The notes beneath the pieces were generated by a model, which was given only the letters and a program-made list of their open reading frames with translations, did no database searches and was not told where the DNA came from. The position numbers and the translations under genes were made by a program. From assembly GCA_016617855.1 (NCBI GenBank), contig JAECUM010001746.1, positions 1 to 64,000 on the forward strand: a stretch of DNA of 64,000 nucleotides, given 5' to 3'. This DNA comes from Megalonaias nervosa (Eukaryota; Mollusca; Bivalvia; Unionida; Unionidae). Positions 1-13,290 of the stretch are shown here, piece by piece (within the stretch, counting starts at the first letter, position 1; each line of letters starts with the position of its first letter).

Positions 1-813
1 ACAAAAGAAAAAGTAGTACCCTGCCTTGCTGATCTACAAGTCCATTAAAAGAAACGAATATTCAACGCACGAGTTCGATGATTGTCTTGACAAAACATTT
101 TGGGTTCCTTCGTCAACAGTAACAAGGTTACATTGTAAAGAAATTTGAGTGTGAAGCTGGCGCATGCACATATGTGCGCACGCCAGTATAATTTAAAGTA
201 TAGTAAGTTTGAGTGTGTCTGAAAATCGCGGTTGTTTGAAAAATCTATATACCAGTCAATCAGCATCAATTACAGATCGTCGACATTTTATGAAAGGGTG
301 TCAGGTATACTGATCTCTTCAATAATTTAACCCGAGCTAGAACACTATATCTATGAAAAGAATGGATCCTATGTCATGAGAGCAGAAAGGACATTTTTTT
401 TTTTTTCTGTCATGAATGTTTAAGTTTTATTTTGTATTTTTATTTTATTTTCATTTTGCTTTATTTTATTTTTGCTTACTTATCTGACAGTTCCATCAGA
501 AAAGAATGTCTTAAGCATAGATTTGGGAGGGTGGGCCTACAAGCTTATTAATGACAAAAATTGGTGAACTTAATAATTTCTATTGCTTTTGAGGACAATA
601 TAATTAAATATAAAAATTTGCTTCATGCATATTAAGGAAGTGTTGTATCAGGTTTTTTTAGGCGCCTGATACAATACTAGCAAATCAATAAAATAAATAT
701 TTATACCAAAGTAACCACCCATGTACCTGCTCTCAGTTATTTACCATCCCTCATCCCCCACCCAAACCCTCCACATCAACACATCAAGGTCATATGAGCC
801 TTATCCTGCCTAA

Positions 814-857
<44 letters not shown>

Positions 858-1767
858 GAGAGAGAGAATAACTGGAGAATTTTGGGGCACATCTACACAG
901 GGTCTGGAGTATCCTGAACGCGATCGCAGAAGGTACGAGATGGTATGCAAGCATGTGTGTGCAGTCGGTGGGATAATACGGCCCAGAGATATATGCAAAG
1001 TCGGAAGATCACGGCATGCTATATATTTACATTAACATTTATGGTCTAAGGAAATGTTGGATGATAAAATATTTTTAAAAACGCACACAATATACTGACA
1101 ATAATCTAGCCTTGACGAGTTGAGCTAGTATTAGGTACACGGGATTAAGCTTTCTATTCCAAGGTAAACATTTAAATGCCGCGGTAATAATGGGTATTTA
1201 TGACAGAGAATATTTATAACGATAACTACAAGCGTCGGTTGAAAAAAAAATATCATTCATTTGTTAACATCACCAACTGGTCGTTGGAACTTTACACTAA
1301 TTAAAAACGAGGTCAATAGAGATTTTATGATTTTGTCTCGCCATACGTGATCGGCTAGATTGAGAATTTCTTTGAATATGTGTACTGAATTGATTAAGTC
1401 TGTATTTCGTGTCAAGGAGGCTTCAGAAAGTCAGATAAATCAGCACCCCTCATCGACCACCCCCACCCCCACTGGCTGATACCGATGGACCATTACGTCG
1501 CAATAAATGAAAACTGGTTGTGAACATGTATGTCCAGGCTGTGTGGAATAATGCACATACACTACTAGAAATTAAGTCTATAACAAACAATTCTTTCTCA
1601 CACATCTCCGTGGAGTACCGTTTCTTTCATCTATTCATTCATTCATTCATTCATTCATTCATTCATTCAAGACTTACTTTTCTGACTGTTTCTGCTACGT
1701 CTACGTCCATGATGACGCTGGGACCTGAAGAAACAATACTCACGGTATTTACTGAGACATAAATCAC

Positions 1768-1810
<43 letters not shown>

Positions 1811-2518
1811 GTATTATTATTATAGCAGCGATTGTAACTTAGAAACATTTGAAGATTACATGTTTTTCAATCGTATGACGCCTTTTATATCTTACAAGTA
1901 CCTAACTTTTATATTACATTCACTTCACAGAAGCATAAAATTATAGCATTACTTTAATATACATGTATCGTCTTCTATCATAAACTCTGCAAAATAGAAA
2001 GAAAAAAAAAAAAATGCAAGTGTAGACTGGGTGTATATTGCATGAGCACTTTCTTCATCCATTACGTTCTGATTGATACTTTTCAGTACTGGATCCAGAA
2101 GCATCGGCGGATGGAGGGGTAAACAAGGGGGGGGGGGAGGGCGGATACCACTCCACATAATATGATCTCTTCTGCAAAACCTAACTGAATATGACACCTG
2201 TCTACGAAGTTACATAAAGTTTATCAGTACCATTTTCGCAAAACAAATGTTACAGTGTATCATTAAAATTCATTACAAAATGTACATAATGTTTTAGAAC
2301 TTTTTGCTTTAAAGAACACTGGAACATACACGATTTCGCCGTGTGCAAACGTTTGCTAGAGCGGTAAGAAAGAGTTTAAGTCGGGCGGTCTCTTTCGAGT
2401 GTTCCGACAGATGTCTTACATAGCAAATACACATAATCGTTCTCCTTATATGATCAATTCTTAAGTACAATCTGTATATATCTGCGCGCGCGTGTGTATG
2501 TGTGTTGTTGGGGGGTTT
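1..2518. other. Non-coding flank, no gene recognised
   Basis: AT-rich DNA without a credible coding frame. It holds simple repeats: (GA)n at 815-867, (ATTC)n at 1632-1668, (TAA)n at 1769-1810 and a G run near 2129. The short open frames across these repeats are low-complexity shadows. I see no RNA gene, promoter or transposon end that I can support. Confidence 0.7.
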
Positions 2519-2767
2519 TTTTGTTGTTGTTGTTATAGGGTTTAGCGCCATTTTTCAGCACAAGATAGGCTATACATGGCGGCCAGTATAAATGGTGGAG
2601 GAAGAACTCGAGAAAACCAAGAACCACCGACCCACGAGAAACTACTGGCAAGCTTTCTCACATACAAACACTGGCCGAACCCAAGACTCGAACCCACGCA
2701 GACAGAGGTGAGATGGCAGTGATCCGTAACGGTGAGCGCTTTAGACCACATGGCCACTCGGGGCCCC
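2519..2767 (-). mobile_element. tRNA-derived SINE, copy 1
   Basis: Read on the minus strand, this starts with a tRNA-Leu/Ser-like head: an A-box-like GGCC.GTGGTCTAAAGCGC stretch near 2740-2760 and a B-box-like GGGTTCGAGTC near 2690-2700. A body follows that is shared with three other copies in the window, and it ends in an (AAC)n tail, seen on the plus strand as GTT repeats at 2521-2535. The body motif CAGCACAAGATAGGCTATAC recurs at 3676, 56607 and 58725. No clear target-site duplication is visible for this copy. Confidence 0.8.
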
Positions 2768-3473
2768 TTGTTTTTTGTTCTAACTGTACTCAAGTAGCTT
2801 GTGCACTTCCGATTATTAGTACCTCTAAGGTCACAAAATTGCACCCGTCAGAATATATCGAAATGTATATATGCCAACATTTTTCAAATAAAAAACAAAA
2901 TTAAATGTGCTTGTATACTCAAAAAATACCTGCCAATTATCCTATTTAAACATTTTGTGAGAAATCTGAAACTGAAGACATAAAACAAAAACAAATCGGT
3001 GCGAAAAGGCAAAAACAAAAAATGAACTATGACCTATGTCTATGGCCCGTGCTTCCAGTGTGGCCAACTTGAGACTGAACTGCTAATTCTTTTAAGAATA
3101 CTTTATTCCTGGTCGTCAACGTATTAGCTGACAAACCTCCTGTACTCAACTTCAATTTCAGGCAGTTTAAGAAGAGTAGCTCGTTTTCCACTGAAAACAC
3201 ATATTATAAGCGAAACCATAATTATTTATAATTGCAGAACTTGATTATTGGCCTCTTTGATTTATATCATCACGCATGGCATATTCAGGAATCCGAATTC
3301 CATAAACTTTAGGAAAACAAAGAATCGCAGTAACACAAGACGGTAATTGTAGGGTCCAATACTACTAAACTCATATACATGGTGGAATATATCAACTGGC
3401 AAAAGTAAAACATTACCAATAAATACGAGTATTGGCATAACTTATATTTACAATAATGGTCACTGATTCTATA

Positions 3474-3499
3474 GTGTGTGTGTGTGTGTGTGTGTGTGT
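3474..3499. repeat. (GT)n microsatellite
   Basis: Uninterrupted GT dinucleotide tract. Confidence 0.95.
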
Positions 3500-3639
3500 T
3501 AAAGAGACAGACAGATAAAGGGGAGGGGAGGCTAAAATACCTTACTGTAAAATATATAAACAATATATTAATGGAATACGATTTACATAGACCTTTACTT
3601 AGCAAGGTCTAACAACTGACCAAATGTCATACCCGAGAT

Positions 3640-3812
3640 TGTTGTTGTTGTTTTAGGGTTTAACGCCATTTTTCAGCACAAGATAGGCTATATACATGGC
3701 GGCCAGTATCAGTGGCGGAGGACGAACCCGGGAAAACCCCGGAAAGAACCACCGACCCACGAGAAGCTACTGGCAAGCTTTCTCACATACCCACATTGGT
3801 CGAGCCCGAGAC
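3640..3812 (-). mobile_element. tRNA-derived SINE, copy 2, 5' truncated, with TSD
   Basis: The same SINE body and (AAC)n tail as copy 1, but the tRNA-like head is missing, as expected from incomplete reverse transcription. It is flanked by a perfect 13-bp target-site duplication, TCATACCCGAGAT, at 3627-3639 and 3813-3825. This shows LINE-type retroposition rather than a segmental duplication. Confidence 0.88.
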
Positions 3813-3962
3813 TCATACCCGAGATAACCACGCCTAATAGTTAGTATATCTTTGATTATTTTATGTTTTACCACGATTTTTTTAAGATAATGTTTCTGCT
3901 GATATTTATAGTTTCACGTGGAACGGAAAAAAGTTTAACATTTTATGTATACATGTTACATG

Positions 3963-4553
3963 GTGTGAACTGTCTAGGCCACTCACAATTAGGTCGGCAC
4001 CAATCCCCATAGACAAGGCTAATACAAGGTGTGAACTGTCTAGGCCTCTCACAATTAGGTCGGCACCAATCCCCATAGACAAGGCTAATACAAGGTGTGA
4101 ACTGTCTAGACCTCTCACAATTAGGTCGGCACCAATCCCCATAGACAAGGCTAATACAAGGTGTGAACTGTCTAGACCTCTCACAATTAGGTCGGCACCA
4201 ATCCCCATAGACAAGGCTAATACAAGGTGTGAACTGTCTAGGCCTCTCACAATTAGGTCGGCACCAATCCCCATAGACAAGGCTAATACAAGGTGTGAAC
4301 TGTCTAGGCCTCTCACAATTAGGTCAGCACCAATCCCCATAGACAAGGCTAATACATGGTGTGAACTGTCTAGGCCTCTCACAATTAGGTCGGCACCAGT
4401 CCCCATAGACAAGGCTAATACAAGGTGTGAACTGTCTAGGCCTCTCACAATTAGGTCGGAACCAATCCCCATAGACAAGGCTAATACAGGGTGTGAACTT
4501 TCTAGGCCTCTCACAATTAGGTCGGAACCAATCCCCAAAGACAAGGCTAATAC
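3963..4553. repeat. 66-bp minisatellite, about 9 copies
   Basis: About nine head-to-tail units of 66 bp, each containing GTGTGAACTGTCTAGGCCTC and CACAATTAGGTCGGCACCAA, with a few substitutions between units. Because 66 is divisible by 3, the minus strand keeps a 253-codon open frame made of a 22-residue repeat (core LALSMGIGADLIVRGLDSSH). The frame starts and ends at the array and there is no independent evidence for a protein, so I treat it as a repeat by-product. Both edge units are more diverged than the middle ones. Confidence 0.9.
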
Positions 4554-4840
4554 AACCAGACTCTGTATTTTCAAAACTTTTTGTGCAAGTTGATAACTTT
4601 CAAATCTGATTTGATAATTGGAGTTCACCAGTATGATTGAAATTTTGAATACCAGTAGAAAAATCAAATTTAAGAAGATTCTAAAAGTTATTTGTGAACT
4701 TTATTCTGCTCAAAGGTACTGAACGCCAACGTTTTCCGACTCTGAGCTTGAGTTTTACGCTCAGAAAGTTTCGAGAATACAGGGCTAGGTGTAATTACGT
4801 AATTGTTCACACGTTGCCGTGAAACAAGACTGGTGCAGCT

Positions 4841-4904
4841 GGCTGACAAATGGTGGTAAATAGGTGGAGTTTGGCTGACAAATGGTGGTAAATAGGTGGA
4901 GTTT
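4841..4904. repeat. 32-bp tandem duplication
   Basis: Two identical adjacent 32-bp units beginning GGCTGACAAATGGTGGTAAA. No coding signal. Confidence 0.9.
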
Positions 4905-5038
4905 GGCGAATTCGTCAGTTGCATCGAAACACATAATTTCACGTATACCCAGCCTTTAGTATTTGTAATTGTATGCAGTTTTACAGTAAGTAAGATACTT
5001 TCATTATCGTCATTTTTGTTTTAATAACGTTTGATTAC

Positions 5039-5104
<66 letters not shown>

Positions 5105-6136
5105 CATAAAGTGCAAAATTCTATTGATGGACGCATTGACACCTATGTTTGAAGTTCGCACGAAAGGCCAATCAAATATTCTAAATGGTTACCGAACATT
5201 CAACATTACTTATTGATAAAACGTTACTATATAATTTATCTATGTAACTTTATAACTGTAAGCAAACCGAAAGTTCAACTTTGAAAAGAGATGAACAATC
5301 CCAGTAGAATTTCATTGTTGCTCATAGAACGTCATTTATTTACCTACTTATGTACATTTGTGAAGATGCTAAAGTAAGTCGCTGTTTGCAGTTCGAATGC
5401 AGTATCAATCAAATATTTACAAATTTTGTCAGGCACTCTTAAGTTGTTCGTAAAATCACATCTGTATAAGTCAATATTTGCAGTTTGCAAAGAATGTCAA
5501 TTGATTCCCCATAACCCTGACCGCGATCATATTGTGCTTTATAAAACGGTATTGTTAATGTACCAATCTATCATTATTTGTGTATCAGATTTATAGATCG
5601 AACACACTTGAATAACTGCTAACAACCGCTACGTCACAAAACAACGTATACACCAGTAACAGCGCTCTGCAAATCTACAGTCTCAAGTTTATTCACTGGT
5701 TTCATCCCATGCACGGGTAAGCAGTCGCCAGTTGAAATTAGTGGCGTATCCTCAAGGTCCTGTCGTTTCTTTCACTTGAAGATCGCATCGCGCCAACTTG
5801 TACCCGTTGAGATTACGAGGTACAAGTTGTTAGATTTTGGTTTCATGATAATCGCCGTAAAATAGATTAAGAGTACTATTGCAGCTTTATTTTTATGTTA
5901 AATTTGGTGACCAAGCTGCCAGAACACGTTAGTCATTGCTTTGTTGATGTCGTTGTGTACGACTCCACTATGACCCTATCTTATCAATCACGTAAACAGG
6001 ATTCTATACAGATTTAAATGCCAGTGGAATGGGAAAATTTTATGCATTATAAACGTTTGCTAAAGAAGAAAAAATGAATGGTCTTCATTCTTTAGAAGGA
6101 TTACTGAGCGGTCGTGCTGTCAGCCACATATTTATT
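4905..6136. other. Non-coding, with an (AT)n tract
   Basis: Contains a long (AT)n microsatellite at 5043-5101; nothing else was recognised. The short plus-strand frame across the AT tract is a low-complexity artefact. Confidence 0.7.
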
Positions 6137-6790
6137 TCAGGGATAAAAGTTTCTTCTAAAGGGATATGATTTAATTAAAATAGAATTCACGAATGCGAGA
6201 CAGAGGGTATGTTGGAAGCAGGGGATGGGTGGGCGGGTGATGATTATGGAACCTACCATAAGTGCAATGGCGAACAGGCAAACATTTACTGTCGGTAAAT
6301 CCACTACCCTCGGTTCCGTATCTGTACTCGGATATTGACTGGTTTCCATTTCCTCCAATACAGTGCCGTTCTTAGTCATGCTAATCGTGTTTTCCTTAAG
6401 TGCAATCAAGTGCAGATTGGTAATTGTATTGAGACTGCTTGTGCCACTGCGAGAAGTTCGGAACAGACAAGTATTCGCGAATTTAGACGTGACGAGATTA
6501 TTTTACTAGCAGCGCCAGTAACACAGGTTATAATTAATATGGCTCCAACAACAATTCCAGCTGGTGTGCCTATCATAGACAACGTAGTCGTGATTCCCGC
6601 CACACTAAGACCAACGGTGGCTTCCGCGGTGATTCCACAAATAGCATCTACGCCCACGTATTTCGCGATAAGCGCGGTTCATCTGATAATTTCATCTCGT
6701 AGCTGTGGTTCCGGTTCGATGTATTCTCACGTCTGTAGCATTGATGGCGATTGTGTGTTCTTAGGGCCTGGCATTGCGTTTTTATAAAAC
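6137..6790 (-). pseudogene. Decayed hydrophobic protein gene of a Polinton-type fragment
   Basis: Two adjacent minus-strand frames (6406-6657 and 6137-6409) read as parts of one protein split by a frameshift near 6409. The first part has a glycine/alanine-rich hydrophobic stretch (core GVDAICGITAEATVGLSVAG) with two likely membrane segments. The second continues with an acidic, amphipathic segment containing ALKENTIS and VLEEMETSQYP. From memory this layout, with a hydrophobic core followed by an 'LISKALKDN..IS...LEEME'-like tail, recurs in virus-like/Polinton-associated proteins of invertebrates; I could not run a search. It lies on the same strand as the protease remnant at about 8300-8700, which supports a single old element. 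Function unknown. Confidence 0.45.
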
Positions 6791-7366
6791 CATAATGATT
6801 GCGCCATTTAATAGTTTCTGAAACGACAGTTCTCGTCTTCGTGCAAACATGGTTATACGGAAAAGTACTTACTTGTTAACAAACAGTCAAGATTTCCCTC
6901 TTCTTGATTGAGTCAATGCTAGTGCAACATAATCATCGGGGAATGCAACTGCGGTGCACGTGTCCGTGAATTCTTCTTCATCGTTGTAGACACAACCCTT
7001 CTCTGTGCCTGGATGTTCATTCTGTGACTGATCGTTTTCGCGTGCTAATGCTATAACACCATGGTTGTCGTTAGTTGATATTGGTAAATTATGGTGGTTC
7101 CATCTGTCAGTTTCTTTTTGGTACGTACCAAGATTATACCACTTTAACGCATATACACATGGACAAGTGGTACAAAATCACCATCGATGTTAGCATCCCG
7201 TCACCCGATTCAACATTTCGTCAGCAAATTCCGCAACCCCATCACCGCAGTCAGAATCCATTACTTGTGTGCGTGTGTGTGATTTGGATTTTTAACGTAG
7301 CTTTAACAATTTTTCAGTCATATCGCTACGATGTCTGCAGTGTGGCAGTTTATAGTGATGTCTAGC

Positions 7367-7553
7367 ACTGGGGTATCATGACGCAGACATGTAGCACGAT
7401 GTTCCATCCCAGTCACATTATCCTGACACCAGGCCGACCAATCCTAGTACTAACCTCTTAATGCTGAACGCCAAGCGAGGCAGCTGTTAGTACCATTTTT
7501 GTAAGTCTTTGGTATGACTCGGGCGGGGATCGAACCCACGACCTCTCGCATCT
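7367..7553 (-). mobile_element. tRNA-derived SINE remnant of a second family
   Basis: On the minus strand a B-box-like GTGGGTTCGATCCCC lies at about 7533-7547. It is followed by a body with CATACCAAAGACTTAC, CCTCGCTTGGCGTTCAGCAT, GGCCTGGTGTCAGGATAATG and a closing CCCCAGTGCTAGAC. This resembles a widespread mollusc SINE family (Meta-SINE-like) recalled from memory. The 5' A box is degraded and no target-site duplication was identified. It sits inside the old Polinton-type fragment. Confidence 0.55.
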
Positions 7554-7959
7554 TACTTATATGTAAGGATAAATCTTAATTTTAAATAAAAAAAAATAAA
7601 ATAAAAAACATCAAAGACCGTTAAGGACACGACTGGATAGACAAATTCCTTCAAACTGAATTTCATCTCTAATACTAATGAATATCTGTGTCATTTAACC
7701 AGGTACGTCTTACAAATCAGCTGATTATTGACCAATGTTGGCATTACACGCTGAGAGCCAGTATATCCGGGTATGATAAATAAATATTATCCAGACTCGT
7801 GTTCCTTTAAGATGTGAGGATTATGTCTATCAATCCATTTATAACATTCTCGTAAATAAGTCTACCAATTGCTAAGATTATTTCGTTAATTATTTCGTTT
7901 TCTTCAATGGCTAATATTTTTTTCCGCATATACTCAACGCAGTTACTGCGCGTAATGGT

Positions 7960-8290
7960 GGTGCAACTCTACGATCTTTGCACCCAATGTTTCATCGCAA
8001 TCTCGACATCATCAATGTAATTCTTGATAAACGCAATAGAAATACTTTTGTCTCTTATTCCCCCGATTTCATTGATTTCGGCAAGGTTCAACGCAACAGC
8101 ACCTCTCAGCAACAAAACAATATCTTGAATGTCCACGATTGACGTTTTAAAGCTTTCCAGTTCGATCTTCAGAAATCACAAGCCGGCTCGGGTCGACGTA
8201 AATAACAACCTGAGTGGTAAACTCTGTCAAATCAGCTTTGGTGGCTATTCTGGTCAGATCCACATCAGGATCACGTTGTCGGGCGGTTGA
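7960..8290 (-). pseudogene. Decayed coiled-coil/fibre-like protein fragment
   Basis: A minus-strand frame contains DPDVDLTRIATKADLTEF and then breaks into several frames. The ATKADL-type segment resembles the start of long coiled-coil (fibre-like) proteins that I recall next to the protease in some invertebrate virus-like elements. Beyond this short match nothing can be claimed, and no intact frame survives. Confidence 0.3.
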
Positions 8291-8299
8291 TCGTTATTA

Positions 8300-8700
8300 A
8301 ATGTCAATAGTCATTTGATATACTGTTAAAAGTACTGTCTAAATGACAAGGAAAATCATTAAGAGTTTGCGGAGTTGGTGAGCGCTCTAGTGGAAAAAAC
8401 ACTTTAACAACAAGACGTCCGCATATGGGACCATCCTGCCATTGTTTTCTACCGCCTCAGGTTAAATAATGAACAACTTAGGTGGCGGTTGGAGTACGTA
8501 CCAGTGAAAGCATAAAAGATATTGAGGCGTTACCACGTATGCTACCCAATGCGTTCCAGGTCCTATTATTAAATCCAGGTTGATGATGCCAGTTTCTCGC
8601 GTGCGTGGGATCATCGATGCAAGTTCACCCTCACCCCACCCCCAAAGACACCTCGAAAATGTTTGACTGACTTAGCCATAGGAAGTAAATCAAAATTAGA
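8300..8700 (-). pseudogene. Adenain-like cysteine protease remnant (Polinton type)
   Basis: Minus-strand translation in shifting frames gives MAKSVKHFRGVF near 8640-8700 and then GIINLDLIIGPGTHWVAYVV near 8520-8590. The second string carries the histidine motif (GTHWVAY) of the adenovirus-protease/Ulp1-like family encoded by Polintons, where the enzyme matures virion proteins. The expected 'FDS.G' and catalytic cysteine regions are only faintly recognisable and there are several stops and frameshifts, so no active enzyme can be made. This is a separate, older insertion 14 kb from the complete Polinton. Confidence 0.62.
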
Positions 8701-9259
8701 CAATGGACTGTTCAACGGCGAGACCACAACGGAAGACCACCCGGACGACTCGATAATCGAAGACCTTTCTTTTTTTCATGCGGCCTCGAAAGGCTCCGCC
8801 TCACACCGCCTTTTTTCAGGGCCATCCCGGACGCAGTTCGGACAAACCTAAACGCCGACACTTTTGCAACTGCGGGAGCATCAGAATAGCCGGCCGCAAA
8901 GAATGGAAGTATCCAACCGGTTTTCCGACTTTAACAATTTTAATGTCACAGGCGTTCTTTTATTTGACCGCACGTATTTCGAGCTTTATTTTCGCAAGCT
9001 GCTTTTGGCTAACATTAACTTCGTGATAGGACATTTTTTATTTCAAAACGCAACATGTTTAATTAGCATATTATGAAGTTTTGAAAGGTGCGTCAATGTG
9101 TATTCGAATGGGAATAACAGTCTTACGTTTGAGAATCCGTGGACTTTCCTGGTTGTTATAGTGTCGCAAATATTCTTTTTACCGGGGTCCAATGACGCGC
9201 AGCTGGTAAAACTCATTTGCGACAGTAACACTATATTATAAATCCTGAACCACACGAAA

Positions 9260-11416
9260 CCTTTATCCTGACTCGTAGACTAAGTTTGCATTCTACTGCG
9301 AGCATAGTTTATACAGAGTTGCAAAAGCTCCCCTATTACAATCATCGCTTGTACATTCTTTCGCAATAGCCACGACAAATATAATAATTGTAACACAATT
9401 ATGCAATTAAGCGTGCTGTGGTTCTATTTAAGTGTACCACAAGCAACCCGTTTCGCACTGATCGACCTAACTACATGCACGACTTACTTAGTCCATTTCG
9501 AGTCGAAATCGCCGTTGTTGTAAATCTTTTTTTTTTTTTTTTTTTTTTTTAAGATTCTTATTCTCATCATTATTATTGAATAGTAAATCAATTCTTGATC
9601 AAAGCTGAATCGATGACTATTTCATGTTGTTTTTTTTTTTCTCGATTATTCTTATAGATAAAAGTGAACTTTACGTTTGACCTGTTTAGAATGGTATCCT
9701 TGCTCATCCTATATGCAGTACACAATTCGGACGCTGTGTATTATTATTACCGTAGCAATTTTATCACTGTTTTTCGAAAGCTAAACTGTGTTTAAACGTT
9801 GTTGAAAGTTAATGCTGAAATAATTCAGTGTAAAACAAACCCTTTCGTACGCTCTCCCTAAGAGTAAGGAAATTTTTAATGGGTGTTCTGCGGTTTGAAA
9901 GTGACAGCAGTATTTACAATACGTCATTTTTACTTCGGCCCTCGTTTTTATTGACAAATTTGATTAAAAGTAACCCATCATTATGTTTCAGTATAAGATA
10001 AGAAACTTCCATCATCGGGATCAAAAGTTTGCGTCAGACACTCGGCACTGCCTTGCATATGATGGAATGAGTGTCTTACAAGGGTACTCTTCATCACATG
10101 TGTAAAGGAGTGACAGAAGAAAGCATCCACTGCTTTACTCCAACTCGATGAATTTTCTTGTAAAAGGTACGAATTGTGGTATTAATAAAGTTATTTGTTT
10201 CTGAGACAAAAGGCCTTCCATCTTTATAAATATCCAACTACCTTTACAGTACAAACTTGTCTAACCTCTATCAGCAAAAAAGAAAGGAAAGGAAAGTGTA
10301 GATACATGTACCGTCTTGCATCTGACACCACACACATGCATCTATAGAACATACAAAATTAAATATGTTATATTCAATTGCCAAAAATAGCAACCATAAC
10401 ATATTGTAGAACGTCAACACAAATTGGCAAGATACCACGATACCACGAAGATTTTTACTTGTCATCAGCACACTGTTTTGTAATGAGTAGGGTTTATTTA
10501 TATGTAAAAATTCAGTACCCTTGGATAAGCAAGAAAGGCCAAACTACAAATACGAGTACTCAAAGAGACGAACATCAACAGTAAAGAAACTCATGATTGG
10601 TTTCGGTTAAAATTTTATATGTTTTAACTTCGGTCTTTCAAAATGCTGCTGTGATGACAAAAATCTAAGTGCCATGTTTCACATTTAAATACCACACTCA
10701 AACAGTTCTTATTTTCTTACCAACTTAGATACTTGGTAGCATCCATGAAAATTAGAGAAAAATGGGTTTGTCTTGTTTCCTTTACAAAACTGTATACAAA
10801 ATGACCACATCGAACGAATCGAATAGAAAGAGGGAATTTATTTGGTCATTTGTGTGATAACTGTCCGCAAAATGATATTTCTCAATGGCATTCCACCCAT
10901 GGATTTTTATAACGATCCTAAAAATGTGCTGACTATGACAATAAGTGTACTCTGAGCAATATGCGAAGCTTGCATGCAAGAAAACATGAAATATAGGCCA
11001 TTTTCCCGCACTGAGTATCCCATGCACTGTGCTAGTCCAACGGATGCATGCATATACCAAATTCCATGATTGTACTGGGGCCAAAAAGTGCATTGAGAAA
11101 TATTAAGGTGTATTTTTCGATGAGATGTACGGGAACGAAAATGTAGGTTACTATGTGTTTACTATTGAGCTACAGGGGTCTGTTTTAGGACCGCGCTCGT
11201 ATCTCCTTCACTCCAGAATACTGTACCTTGCTACAGTCATTACACCTTTTCCGGCTGGCACTATTGCCACCAGACGACGTCATATGATATATGTGAAATA
11301 CGAAATTTTATCCTTTAAGCTTAGGAACTGTTCTGCTACAGTGTTGTCTGGTGGGATAAAGTACCATTGGCTTCGGCCCTGGCACAACATTAGAAGAAGA
11401 GTTTCCTCAAAGAAAG

Positions 11417-11454
<38 letters not shown>

Positions 11455-12640
11455 ACCTGTTGCAAGCCTCACTGTTCGAGGATAGGTCATAATCATAGCA
11501 GATTAACATTGTTCATATATGATAAGATGGCTATTAACCGCAAATACGACGCTAGAGGATTGACCCCTCCCCGCTCCTCTCTCTCTTTCACCTACTGGTG
11601 CAGTAGGCTACACACTATAACTTAGCGATGGGTGAAGTACTCTAAGAAAAAGTAAACTGATTACGTTCCTTTCTGGTTTGTATAAAGCCTTCTTGGCTTT
11701 TATCACGAGATAGTGTTGGAACATATTGACTCTTTCATACCTTTCACTTCATGGGCTGGCTCAATATAAATAAGTGCAGCAGCCATAAATCAAATCATGC
11801 GATAACCCAAAAGAACTAATTAAGTTGTTGATTGCCGAGGTTTTTATTAGCCCTTGCCATCTGTGTGCATGTTCCTAAATAAGACAGTGGAGCTCGCTTC
11901 CATTGCACACTGTGTAGAAACCTTTACGTTCTTGAACCGGGGAAGAACAGGTATTTGTTGCTTAGGTTGCGTGCGTGCGGGTGGGATCGAGATGAGTGCT
12001 TTTGTGTGAGAAAGAATGAAACACACACACACACACACAGAATGAGGACAGATCGGGGTGTTTCTGCGTAACTTTTAGCCTTTTTGTGAGGGTGCATGTG
12101 CATGAGAAAGGTGGATAATGAACAGTCAAACATGAAGAAACAAGAGAACATGATTATCTCGAGATGACGCGTGCTGGAAAAGAATTTTGTAATCCTTCAC
12201 GTACATCAAACAGATATACTGACGAGTCAGTAAAGGCAATACAAGTAAATTTCGGTACGGGCACTTTTTCACATGAGAAACACGGAAGTCGTTTTCAACA
12301 CAGTGTGTTAGCCCAGTAATTGAATTAGTTTTCATTCGTAATATCACACGATGATATTTCTTTTATTGTACGGCACGCAGGCGCTCATAGGGTTGGTGGG
12401 AGCGGAGATTGTACGTGCCCTATTTAAAACTGAGTGCGAAACAACTGGAACGTTCCTGGAGTAAGTTTTCTTTATCGTTCAGTGGTTGAACTTAGGCCCA
12501 CCAAACGCTGAGAAGGCGGAAGCTTCAGAGCGCTTCGTTCCCTTGCTCCCCAACAGGGGTTCAGTCCCACACACCCTTCACCTACATGTTTACCTCCGCA
12601 CCCCCGAATATTTCTGAATCCGCCCCTAGGGCGGAAGAAC
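9260..12640. other. Non-coding, with simple repeats
   Basis: No supported gene. It contains a T run at 9527-9550, a (TA)n(TG)n tract at 11417-11454 and an (AC)n tract at 12021-12039. Open frames here are short and overlap these tracts. Confidence 0.65.
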
Positions 12641-13008
12641 CCAGATAGTACACCTTTGTTGGGCCAGGCTGGCAGACGATTGCCTGGTCGATGTTGGGTA
12701 TATGACGTTGGGCCAAAGTCGAATCATTCTTCAATTCCCGAGGTTGGAAAAAACCCCAAACAACCCATTAGCTGAGGCAACTTTGTTCTGTGTTGTTATG
12801 CCGACGTTGGGATATATGTATTGGCCAAGTTTTTCACGTGACATCCCTTGAAACTAGATCTGTATAACTCGTACGCAAAGCTGAGCACTTAATTGAATAG
12901 TTCGATACGTGATCGCTTTTATTGTTGTTAACTTTTACTCTACAATTATTGGAATATTTTTCATACTGCATCGTGTAAGTAGATTTGTTTTCACAAATTG
13001 ATGATTTT

Positions 13009-13012
<4 letters not shown>

Positions 13013-13074
<62 letters not shown>
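13013..13074. repeat. (AT)n microsatellite
   Basis: Uninterrupted AT dinucleotide tract. Confidence 0.95.
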
Positions 13075-13077
<3 letters not shown>

Positions 13078-13290
13078 AAAATCATATTTGGCACATAAAT
13101 TACAAAAATATTCGTGAAATCCAGACGGCATGGTTTTATTCAAGCAGGCATGGCCGTGATGGTTAAGACTGATCGTTTATGTAATGGCATTGTAATTAGA
13201 GCTAACTATGATTAATTTTTGTTTCTCTGAAGATTAAATCAACCGGAATTGAATCTTTATTTAGAATATTAGATACCTCGATTAATATAA

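Noticed and set aside
3906..4667. 253-residue minus-strand frame with 22-residue repeats
   Set aside because: Entirely explained by a 66-bp minisatellite whose unit is divisible by three.
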